From CAYFSC01 sp964345695 (GTDB taxonomy: Bacteria; Bacteroidota; Rhodothermia; Rhodothermales; Salinibacteraceae), in NCBI GenBank assembly GCA_964345695.1, contig CAYFSC010000193.1, positions 1 to 5,648 of the forward strand: a DNA stretch of 5,648 nucleotides, read 5' to 3'. The notes under the pieces were generated by a model. The model had not been told where the DNA came from. It saw only the letters and a program-made list of their open reading frames with translations, and did no database searches. The stretch's first letter is position 1. Each line of letters starts with the position of its first letter. Shown here piece after piece: positions 1 to 5,648 of this stretch. The translations under genes were made by a program, and so were the position numbers.

Positions 1-1110
1 CTACCGCAGATGCTTGCGCCGGTTGCGGACGTAGTCTTCGAAGAGGAAGGAGCCGAGGTCGTCGAGCTCGGCGTAGTAGGCGCGTCCGCGGTTGGCCTCC
101 GTAAGCTCGCGGACGAAGTCTTGCAGCTGCGGGTCGCGCGCGATCATGAACGTGGTGATGCGGATGTCCTCGCGGCGGCAGATCACGGCTTCGTCGAGCA
201 CCTTGTTCACGATCCGCCGGTCGAGGCCGAAGGCATTCTGGTACATCTGGCCGTTCTCGATGTGGCAGCTCGGCTTGCCGTCCGTGATCATGAAGATCTG
301 TTTGTTGCGGTTCTTGCGGCGATGCAGAATGTCCCGCGCCCGCTGCAAGCCCGCCCGCGTGTTTGTGTAGTACGGCCCGACGTCGAGGTACGGAAGATCT
401 TCGACGTCTACCTCCCAGGCCTCGTTGCCGAAGGCAACAATGTCGAGCGAGTCTTTCGGATACTGGGTCATGATCAGTTCGGCCAGCGCCATGGCTACGC
501 GGCGCGCCGGAGTGATGCGGTCTTCACCGTACAGCACCATCGAGTGCGACAGGTCGATCATGAGCACCGTCGCCATCGTGGCCTGGTGGCTCGTCTCGTG
601 AACACGAAAGTCGTCCTCGGAAAGCGACCAGTCCGACCCGATACCCGAGCGCTTGAAGGAATTCGACAGCGTGTCCGTCACGTCGAGCATGTTGATGTCG
701 TCGCCGAACTGCCAGCGGCGCGTTTCCGGAAGACGCTCGTTGCCCTGCCCCGCGAATGGCGTGCGGTGGTCGCCGCGTCCGTGCTTGCGCAGGTCGCTGA
801 AGATCTCGTCGAGGGCCGACTGCCGCAGGGTCCGTTCCGTCTTCTTCGTGATCTGCACGCCACCGCTGCCGTCCTCATCGTCTTGCAGGTAGCCGCGCTT
901 TTTGAGTTCCTCGATGAAGTCATCAAGGTCTTGCTCGTGGCCGTCCGTCAGCCCGTACTCATCATCAAGCTTTTCCAGCCAGTCGAGCGCTTCTTCAGCG
1001 TCGCCGGCAGTATGCTGCAGGAGCTTCTGGAAAAGATCGAAGAGCTGCTCGAAGAGCGGCTTCTGGCTGCCGTGGCGGGCCGGATCCCACTCGGTGTACT
1101 GGAAACGCAT
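1..1110 (-). CDS. VWA (von Willebrand factor A) domain protein, ChlD/CoxE-like
   Basis: Complete 369-residue frame; the ATG is at 1110..1108 and the TAG fills the first three window bases. A C-terminal VWA domain begins near residue 178 and has an intact metal-ion-dependent adhesion site: D186-L-S188-H-S190, a threonine around T249/T251, and ITDG with D277. The first 170 residues are acidic and charged with no recognised catalytic motif. The tail is basic (RNRRKHLR). There is no signal peptide or membrane segment, so it is probably cytoplasmic. VWA proteins of this layout usually act with a MoxR/ChlI-type AAA+ ATPase in metal insertion or in assembling other complexes. No such ATPase is in the window; one could lie beyond position 1. 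The TPR gene upstream is on the same strand, 150 bases away, so co-transcription is possible but unproven. The domain call is firm; the substrate is unknown. Confidence 0.92.
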   Translation of the reverse strand: MRFQYTEWDPARHGSQKPLFEQLFDLFQKLLQHTAGDAEEALDWLEKLDDEYGLTDGHEQDLDDFIEELKKRGYLQDDEDGSGGVQITKKTERTLRQSALDEIFSDLRKHGRGDHRTPFAGQGNERLPETRRWQFGDDINMLDVTDTLSNSFKRSGIGSDWSLSEDDFRVHETSHQATMATVLMIDLSHSMVLYGEDRITPARRVAMALAELIMTQYPKDSLDIVAFGNEAWEVDVEDLPYLDVGPYYTNTRAGLQRARDILHRRKNRNKQIFMITDGKPSCHIENGQMYQNAFGLDRRIVNKVLDEAVICRREDIRITTFMIARDPQLQDFVRELTEANRGRAYYAELDDLGSFLFEDYVRNRRKHLR

Positions 1111-1260
1111 GGCGCAGGTAGGGAATTAGGTGTCAGATGGACAGGAGAGCAACGGTCCGGACCTCGGCTTTGTTTTGATGCGCTTGACACGTTTCCGGCT
1201 CGGGTCGATCGTGCGTTGTCTGCCACAGGCGACGCAAAAGGGCATCCGATCCGCAAGCGG
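1111..1260. other. Spacer between the TPR and VWA genes
   Basis: These 150 bases separate the end of the TPR gene from the VWA start. I see no convincing intrinsic terminator for the TPR gene: the CCGC/GCGG pair beside its stop has a four-base stem and no adjacent U-tract. No clear promoter for the VWA gene is visible on the minus strand. There is a 10-bp palindrome GGTCCGGACC at 1154..1163, too short and GC-rich to interpret. The bases before the VWA ATG (CCTACCTGCGCC on the minus strand) contain no Shine-Dalgarno sequence. Confidence 0.5.
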
Positions 1261-2517
1261 CTACCCGTCGTACGGCTCGTCGAGATACCGCTCGGCCTTG
1301 GCATGCGCGTCGTATACGTCGTCCATGTTCAGCACCATGCGGTAGCGGTTGACGGCCATGTCGCGCTTGCCGAGCGCGTCGTACACCATGCCTTGGTACA
1401 GGTAACCGAGCACCCGAAACCGGTTGTCATCGACGGCGTCGCGCGAGGTCAGCCCCTCGAGGTGCGCTAGGTGCACGAGGGCTTCTTCATACTTGCGCAT
1501 GGTCAACCGCTCGCGGGCGAGGTAGTAGTGCGCGATCTCCGCCATGTGCGCGTTGTAGCCGGGCTGTTCGGCCTCGCACCGATCCACCACGTCCTTGAAG
1601 ACCTTGCGCGCCGAGGCCCAGTAGCCCCACCGGGCATACACGCGGCCTTCAAAGTTGTGGAAGAACGGGTTGTTCGGGTGCTGCTCGCGGAGCCAGCGGA
1701 CGTAGTAGCGGGCTTTCTCGAAGTCGTGCTCGTAAAGGTAGTAGACCTGTGTGAGAAAATACGCCGCCTCGGTCTGCACATACCAGCCCTCTTCCACCGT
1801 CCGCCGAAGCAGGTCGATACCGCGCTCCTTGTTGCCATCGGGGAGCATCCACATGATCGCCTTCGACACGGGGTACTGGTCCGGGATGATGGCCGCATAG
1901 AAGTCGTACATCCCCTTTCCAAAGCCGTAGTCCGGGTTGTTCGGCGCGCGCTGGGCCACACCGCGCACGTGCCCGATGGCCTTCTTACCGTCCAGCGCCG
2001 CCTTGAACCAGTTGTCGCGGTTGGAGCGCAGACGCCCCCGGAAGCCGAGCGCCGCGCCTTTGAAAAACGTCGCGTCGAAGTGCTCCGGGTTCTCATCGAG
2101 CAGCGTGTTGCAGCGGTCGATGACCTCATTCATGGCGTCGTAAAACGCCTGATCGTGCGAGGTATCGGGGAGGTCGAGCATGATCTTCCACCAGATGTTG
2201 AGCCCCTCCAGGAAAGGTCCTACCGGGTGGTTCGGATACCGCCGGTCGATCTGCTCGAAAAGAGCGCGAGCCTTCTCAAACTGCATGTTGTAGAGGTGCT
2301 CCAGGCCCTGCTTCCCCGTTCGCTGGACGAACGAGTCGCCCAGAACCGACGAGGCCGGCCAGCTCTGCTTCGCGGCGGTGTCTGCGGTCGTGTCTACGGT
2401 CGTGTCCGGAGGGGAGGGCGGGACCGACGCGGCCTCGGTCTGCGCTGCCTGCACGGGCAGGATCAGAAGCAGGCCCCCGAGCGCTGCGAGGCCAATCCAG
2501 GCGAAGGGTCGCATCAT
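1261..2517 (-). CDS. Exported tetratricopeptide-repeat (TPR) protein of unknown role
   Basis: This is a 418-residue frame from ATG 2517..2515 to TAG at 1261. A second ATG follows directly (MM), so 2514 is an equally possible start. Residues 1-25 form a signal peptide: MMR, a hydrophobic stretch WIGLAALGGLLLILP, then VQA-A as a likely signal peptidase I site. There is no lipobox cysteine, so it is probably periplasmic or secreted. A Thr/Asp/Ala-rich linker follows (about 30-52). The rest is alpha-helical with TPR-like pairs: about 73-106 (YNMQFEKARALFEQIDRRYP), 245-285, 330-352 and 372-404 (GMVYDALGKRDMAVNRY). No enzymatic motif is visible; TPR proteins normally act as protein-binding scaffolds. 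It lies downstream of bioY, separated by a terminator and an attenuator-like hairpin, so its expression is probably independent of bioY or conditional. I do not recognise a named family. Confidence 0.86.
   Translation of the reverse strand: MMRPFAWIGLAALGGLLLILPVQAAQTEAASVPPSPPDTTVDTTADTAAKQSWPASSVLGDSFVQRTGKQGLEHLYNMQFEKARALFEQIDRRYPNHPVGPFLEGLNIWWKIMLDLPDTSHDQAFYDAMNEVIDRCNTLLDENPEHFDATFFKGAALGFRGRLRSNRDNWFKAALDGKKAIGHVRGVAQRAPNNPDYGFGKGMYDFYAAIIPDQYPVSKAIMWMLPDGNKERGIDLLRRTVEEGWYVQTEAAYFLTQVYYLYEHDFEKARYYVRWLREQHPNNPFFHNFEGRVYARWGYWASARKVFKDVVDRCEAEQPGYNAHMAEIAHYYLARERLTMRKYEEALVHLAHLEGLTSRDAVDDNRFRVLGYLYQGMVYDALGKRDMAVNRYRMVLNMDDVYDAHAKAERYLDEPYDG
2386..2406. repeat. 12-bp tandem repeat in the linker of the TPR protein
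   Basis: GGTCGTGTC occurs at 2386..2394 and again at 2398..2406 with a 12-bp period; a degenerate third unit (GGTGTC) lies at 2377..2382. On the coding strand this gives the linker DTTV-DTTA-DTAA just after the signal peptide. It is an in-frame microrepeat in a low-complexity linker, where length variation between strains would be tolerated. Confidence 0.6.
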
Positions 2518-2541
2518 GGGAAATTACGAGCGTAGACGGGC

Positions 2542-2567
2542 AAAAACCGGAACGAAGCGATTCCGGT
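2542..2567 (-). terminator. Hairpin with U-tract just before the TPR gene (terminator or attenuator)
   Basis: On the minus strand ACCGGAA (2567..2561) and TTCCGGT (2552..2546) form a perfect 7-bp stem with an 8-base loop, followed directly by a T-run (2546..2542, the first T being in the stem). This is the form of a Rho-independent terminator. It ends 25 bases before the TPR start codon, so it cannot be a simple end-of-gene signal for that gene. It is either a second terminator for bioY or a transcription attenuator in the TPR leader. Stem strength is moderate. Confidence 0.6.
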
Positions 2568-2635
2568 CGAAGCATCCTTCTGAACCGCCGCGCGGAATCG
2601 GCTGTTCCTGCCACAGATTCCTCCCACGGAATCGC
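2557..2635 (-). promoter_or_regulatory. Putative antiterminator leader of the TPR gene
   Basis: CGGAATCG occurs on the plus strand at 2593..2600 and 2627..2634. Its reverse complement CGATTCCG occurs at 2558..2565, inside the hairpin at 2542..2567. The centres are 35 and 34 bp apart. For the outermost copy the match is nine bases (CGGAATCGC 2627..2635 against GCGATTCCG 2557..2565). In a minus-strand transcript either upstream copy could pair with the left arm of the terminator hairpin, which would exclude terminator formation. The copies are seen directly; the regulatory role is inferred. A protein operator with regularly spaced half-sites is an alternative. Confidence 0.4.
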
Positions 2636-2640
2636 TCCAC

Positions 2641-2672
2641 AAAAAAGGCACTGCCTCTGGAGAAGCAGTGCC
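2641..2672 (-). terminator. Intrinsic terminator of bioY
   Basis: GGCACTGC (2647..2654) and GCAGTGCC (2665..2672) form a perfect 8-bp stem with a 10-base loop. On the minus strand it is followed by six T residues (2646..2641). It lies 59 bases past the bioY stop codon. The plus-strand side has no T-run, so it works for minus-strand transcripts only. Confidence 0.9.
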
Positions 2673-2730
2673 CTGAGAGGATCCGTCCCGAATGTGCGGA
2701 ACAAACCGCGGTCCGCCGTCGGTCGTCGCG

Positions 2731-3330
2731 CTACTCGCCGGCGTTGAAGAACGTGCGCGTGCCGGAGTACAGAAGGGCGACGGCAAGCACCTTCACGAGG
2801 TCGATCACGGCGAAGCGCAGAAAGCCTTTGTCGATGGACTCCATCCAAGTTTCGTGTCCCGCTGCGACATGCAGCCAGGTGACGCCGATCGTAAAGATCA
2901 CTGCGGCGCCGACCAGCGTCGACAACGTGCTGCCGGCCAGGCTCTTCCAGCGCTCCGAGAGCAGGCCCACCACGGCGGCCGCCGCCGGATACGACAGCAG
3001 ATAGCCTGCTGAGACCGCACCCATCAGGTAGTCAATGCCGTGTCCGTCCCCGGCGTAGACCGGGAAGAAAAGCCCGAGCGCCACGTACAGGAGCTGGGCG
3101 AGCATGCCGTTGCGACTGCCCAGGTAGAGGCCGCTCCCGTAGACGACGAGCGTCTGCAGCGTGATGGGCACCTCCCACAGATAGAGGCGGAAATGGGTCT
3201 TGGCCGCGAGGGCCGTCAGCAGGGCAAAGCCGACGATGCCCATCACCTGAAGCGCCACGGAGGCGTTCTCGGCGCGGAGCCGGTCGACGACAGCCGACCG
3301 GGACGAGCGAAGCGAAAGAAGACCAGTCAT
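2731..3330 (-). CDS. bioY: BioY-family biotin uptake protein (ECF transporter S component)
   Basis: The product has 199 residues, from ATG 3330..3328 to TAG at 2731, the usual BioY length. BioY is the membrane protein that binds biotin in energy-coupling-factor transporters; some BioY proteins are reported to work without a dedicated ATPase. About six hydrophobic segments are visible: roughly 27-43, 57-71, 75-92, 103-124, 132-156 and 171-188. The family signature VPITLQTL is at 54-61, followed by GSRNGMLAQLLYVALGLF. The C-terminal D-x-x-K is kept (D177, K180). Odd point: the usual GPTGGYL is replaced here by GAVSAGYL (104-111). No bioM or bioN is in the window. It has its own terminator (2641..2672) and lies head to head with the ABC ATPase gene across a 220-base spacer. 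No Shine-Dalgarno is seen (CTTCGCACCC before ATG). Confidence 0.92.
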   Translation of the reverse strand: MTGLLSLRSSRSAVVDRLRAENASVALQVMGIVGFALLTALAAKTHFRLYLWEVPITLQTLVVYGSGLYLGSRNGMLAQLLYVALGLFFPVYAGDGHGIDYLMGAVSAGYLLSYPAAAAVVGLLSERWKSLAGSTLSTLVGAAVIFTIGVTWLHVAAGHETWMESIDKGFLRFAVIDLVKVLAVALLYSGTRTFFNAGE

Positions 3331-3550
3331 GGGTGCGAAGAGTCCGTTTGAAGCATTGGGTGCACGGGCATGAGGATAGCAACCTCGCCGGATAACATCC
3401 AGAAGCCCGGCCCAGATGTAAAGCGCACACCTTGGATTTCTCGTGACCTTCGGTCTCCATCCGCTGCGCAGATCGCGGGTGCTGAACCGGGGCTCTCAGC
3501 CTGTGTTCAAAACCGCCCTTTGCATTTTCCCTCCCTGCTCCCTCCCCGCG
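3331..3550. other. Divergent spacer between bioY and the ABC ATPase gene
   Basis: These 220 bases must hold promoters for both genes, but none is convincing. For bioY the best guess is an extended -10, TGCTATCCT on the minus strand (3381..3373), without a good -35; I give it little weight. No BirA- or BioR-type operator is recognised. The right end merges into a pyrimidine-rich tract (3525..3567, 39 of 43 bases C or T) that overlaps the presumed start of the ABC gene. The plus-strand frame stays open from 3443, but its codon use there is unlike the gene proper, so I treat that part as non-coding. Confidence 0.45.
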
Positions 3551-4273
<723 letters not shown>

Positions 4274-4282
4274 GCGGTACGC

Positions 4283-4307
4283 GTTGTGGGTTATGGGTTG
4301 CGGGTTG
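4283..4307 (+). repeat. Heptamer tandem repeat, left edge of assembly gap
   Basis: GTTGTGG, GTTATGG, GTTGCGG and a partial GTTG run without interruption up to the first N, giving 3.6 units of GTTRYGG with a 7-bp period. The array starts 10 bases after the stop of the ABC ATPase gene. It contains three GGG runs with four-base spacers, and its full length is hidden by the gap. Confidence 0.75.
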
Positions 4308-4407
4308 NNNNNNNNNNNNNNNNNNNNNNNNNNNNNNNNNNNNNNNNNNNNNNNNNNNNNNNNNNNNNNNNNNNNNNNNNNNNNNNNNNNNNNNNNNNNN
4401 NNNNNNN
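4308..4407. other. Assembly gap (exactly 100 N)
   Basis: The run of N is exactly 100 long, the conventional filler for a gap of unknown size. Real length and content are unknown. Heptamer repeats on both sides suggest the assembly failed inside repetitive DNA. A permease gene or the hisE promoter could be missing here. Any open frame crossing it is an artefact. Confidence 0.97.
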
Positions 4408-4432
4408 CCCATTTTCCCGGAACCGCCGACGC

Positions 4433-4467
4433 CCAGAAACCAGAACCCCAAAACCAGAAACCAAACA
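4433..4467 (-). repeat. Heptamer tandem repeat, right side of gap, inverted
   Basis: On the plus strand CCAGAAA, CCAGAAC, CCCAAAA, CCAGAAA and CCAAACA follow each other with a 7-bp period (five units). On the minus strand this reads as GGTTTCT/GGGTTCT, the same G/T-rich class as the left array but in opposite orientation. The array ends 9 bases before the hisE start codon, so it forms most of the visible hisE leader. Confidence 0.72.
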
Positions 4468-4476
4468 CCGTACCCC

Positions 4477-4740
4477 ATGAAACGCTTTGAGGAACTTTTC
4501 GCCGAACTCCAAGACAAAGTGGACCGCCAGGCCCCCGACTCGGGAACCGTGCGCGCTGTGGACGCGGGAACGCACGCCATCGGCAAGAAAATTCTGGAGG
4601 AGGCCGGCGAGGTGTGGATGGCGGCCGAGCACGAGTCGCGCGACCGCACAGCCGAAGAAATCTCCCAACTTCTCTACCACGTGCAGGTCATGATGATCGC
4701 CCGGGGCCTCGACCTCGACGACGTGTACGAGCACCTGTGA
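4477..4740 (+). CDS. hisE: Phosphoribosyl-ATP pyrophosphatase (HisE), stand-alone
   Basis: The 87-residue product catalyses the second step of histidine synthesis, hydrolysing phosphoribosyl-ATP to phosphoribosyl-AMP and pyrophosphate. It is an all-alpha MazG-like NTP pyrophosphatase of normal length for a single-domain HisE. Metal-binding acidic residues are visible in LEEAGEVWMAAEHES (E41, E42, E45) and AEEISQLLYH (E60/E61). The aspartate usual before LLYH in many HisE proteins is Q64 here, as I recall it is in Mycobacterium tuberculosis HisE. The protein as a whole (MKRFEELFAELQ..., GKKILEEAGEVW, RGLDLDDVYEHL) closely follows the actinobacterial form. It is not fused to HisI, unlike the HisIE of most Bacteroidota. 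hisG follows 168 bases downstream. The start is the ATG after TACCCC, with no Shine-Dalgarno. Confidence 0.95.
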   Translation: MKRFEELFAELQDKVDRQAPDSGTVRAVDAGTHAIGKKILEEAGEVWMAAEHESRDRTAEEISQLLYHVQVMMIARGLDLDDVYEHL

Positions 4741-4765
4741 TGCGCGGGGACGACGGGTCGGCGGC

Positions 4766-4783
4766 TCCGCGATGCATCGCGGA
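4766..4783. promoter_or_regulatory. 18-bp perfect palindrome between hisE and hisG
   Basis: TCCGCGATGCATCGCGGA is a perfect inverted repeat without a spacer, 26 bases after the hisE stop and 126 bases before the hisG start. There is no T-run after it, and a loop-free RNA hairpin would form poorly, so a binding site for a dimeric regulator is the more natural reading. The palindrome is certain; its role is inferred. Confidence 0.45.
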
Positions 4784-4848
4784 CGGATCTCCGGAGCGTG
4801 CGCGTCCCTACCTACTCCTTCGTCAAATCACCCAATCTCCCCATCCTT

Positions 4849-4874
4849 TCGGCACGGCGTTCGTTGTCGGCACG
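4849..4874 (+). repeat. 8-bp direct repeat upstream of hisG
   Basis: TCGGCACG occurs at 4849..4856 and 4867..4874, 18 bp apart. It lies directly before TATCCT (4875..4880), which resembles a weak -10 element, 35 bases before the hisG ATG. It could be a pair of activator or repressor sites for a separate hisG promoter, or chance in GC-rich DNA. Confidence 0.3.
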
Positions 4875-4908
4875 TATCCTGTTTTCGCCCAGACCAACCC
4901 AACCACGC

Positions 4909-5648
4909 ATGCTGCAAATTGCCCTCCCCAACAAAGGGGCTCTCTCCGACGGCGCCGTTCAACTGGCCGACGATGCCGGCTACCACTGTCGCCGCCGTGG
5001 CCGCGAGCTCTCGGTGCGCGACAGCGACAACGGTGTTGAGTTCGTCTTTCTGCGCCCGCGAGACATCGCCACTTACGTGAGCAAGGGCATCATCGACCTC
5101 GGGGTGACGGGACTCGACCTGATGCACGACAGCGGCGCCGACGTGAACCACGTGATGGACCTCGGCTTCGGCAGCGCGCGCTTCTGCTATGCCGTCCCCA
5201 AAGGAAGCGGCATGACGCCGGACACGTTCACGTCCGACACCCGCATCGCCACCTCCTACGCCGACCTCGTCCGCAAGGACCTTGACGCACGCGGGATCGA
5301 CGCCACCGTGGTGCACCTCGACGGCGCGGTGGAGATCTCCATCCAGCTCGGTGTGGCGGACGCCATCGCCGATGTCGTTCAGACGGGCCGCACCATCGAC
5401 GAGGCAGGGCTCACCACGGCCGGGGACCCCATCCTGGAGACGGAAGCCATCCTCGTGGCCCAGAATGGCACAGTCGCCGAGCGCGAGGCTGCCCGCCTCT
5501 TCGCCGAGCGCGTGCGCGGCATCCTCGTAGCCCGCGAGTACATCGTCGTCGAGTACGATTTGCCGAAAAAGAACATGGAGGCCGCCCGCGAGATCACACC
5601 CGGCATTGAGAGCCCGACGGTCTCGCCGTTGAGCAAAGACGGATGGGT
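4909..5648 (+). CDS. hisG: ATP phosphoribosyltransferase, long form (HisG), 3' end cut by window
   Basis: The first 246 codons of hisG are present; no stop is reached before the window ends. HisG joins ATP and PRPP to give phosphoribosyl-ATP, the first and feedback-controlled step of histidine synthesis, in the cytoplasm. The N-terminus MLQIALPNKGALS and the segment VEFVFLRPRDIATYV (43-57) are typical. The PRPP-binding region LDGAVEISIQLGVADAIADV (138-157) with following QTGRT is intact. From about 211 the regulatory C-terminal domain begins (YDLPKK, ITPGIESPTVSPL at 229-241). This marks the long HisG form, which needs no HisZ partner and is inhibited by histidine. Long HisG proteins have about 280-290 residues, so roughly 35-40 are missing. 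The sequence is closest, from memory, to actinobacterial HisG. Start is ATG after CAACCACGC, with no Shine-Dalgarno. Confidence 0.97.
   Translation, partial: MLQIALPNKGALSDGAVQLADDAGYHCRRRGRELSVRDSDNGVEFVFLRPRDIATYVSKGIIDLGVTGLDLMHDSGADVNHVMDLGFGSARFCYAVPKGSGMTPDTFTSDTRIATSYADLVRKDLDARGIDATVVHLDGAVEISIQLGVADAIADVVQTGRTIDEAGLTTAGDPILETEAILVAQNGTVAEREAARLFAERVRGILVAREYIVVEYDLPKKNMEAAREITPGIESPTVSPLSKDGW

Noticed and set aside
1154..1163. Palindrome GGTCCGGACC upstream of the VWA gene
   Set aside because: A 10-bp GC-rich palindrome is expected by chance at this composition and has no supporting context.
1184..1189. TTGACA as a plus-strand -35 box
   Set aside because: No -10-like sequence lies 16-18 bases downstream, and no plus-strand gene follows.
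10..2535. Long plus-strand open frames (10..1470 and 1471..2535) opposite the VWA and TPR genes
   Set aside because: They are antisense shadows of GC-rich genes: composition is Val/Arg/Leu/Ala-rich, no domain is visible, and the opposite strand carries an intact MIDAS, a signal peptide and TPR motifs.
2276..2614. Minus-strand frame starting at GTG 2614, preceded by GGGAGG
   Set aside because: The purine run is a good Shine-Dalgarno match, but no other gene here uses one, the frame overlaps the TPR start out of frame, and the peptide is Arg/Ser-rich without motifs.
4283..4467. Heptamer arrays as a CRISPR array
   Set aside because: The units are 7 bp, contiguous and degenerate, with no spacers between repeats and no cas genes in the window.

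Overview
The window is GC-rich, densely coded bacterial DNA with six protein genes in two divergent blocks. VWA, TPR and BioY genes lie on the minus strand (1..3330). An ABC-transporter ATPase, hisE and hisG lie on the plus strand (3551..5648). None of the six start codons is preceded by a clear purine-rich Shine-Dalgarno sequence. Together with the high GC and the gene types, this points to a Rhodothermota/Salinibacter-like member of the Bacteroidota superphylum. That placement is an inference and is only moderately secure. A run of exactly 100 N at 4308..4407 marks this as a draft or metagenome assembly.

Minus-strand block, read in transcription order: bioY (biotin-uptake S component) ends at 2731 and is followed by a clear intrinsic terminator (2641..2672). 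About 75 bases further on is a second hairpin with a U-tract (2542..2567), only 25 bases before a secreted or periplasmic TPR protein (1261..2517). The DNA between the two hairpins holds two copies of an 8-9-mer complementary to the left arm of the second hairpin, an arrangement like an attenuator. After a 150-base gap comes a complete von Willebrand A-domain protein (1..1110) with an intact MIDAS. Proteins of this kind usually work with a MoxR/ChlI-type AAA+ ATPase, which is not in the window.

Plus-strand block: an ABC ATPase of the LolD/MacB type has all its nucleotide-binding motifs but no usable ATG start, and no permease gene is visible next to it. It is followed by short arrays of degenerate heptamers (GGGTTNN type) on both sides of the N gap, in opposite orientation, so the assembly probably broke in repeats. 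Then come a stand-alone hisE and a long-form hisG, which runs off the window end. These catalyse the first two steps of histidine synthesis (HisG: ATP + PRPP to phosphoribosyl-ATP; HisE: phosphoribosyl-ATP to phosphoribosyl-AMP). Both proteins look much more like actinobacterial HisE and HisG than like the HisIE fusion usual in Bacteroidota. Their 168-base spacer contains an 18-bp perfect palindrome and an 8-bp direct repeat.

The six genes do not form one pathway. The most interesting non-coding signals are the attenuator-like leader of the TPR gene, the inverted heptamer arrays at the gap, and the palindrome between hisE and hisG. I found no CRISPR array, tRNA, rRNA, transposase or phage gene, and no clearly new multi-gene system.
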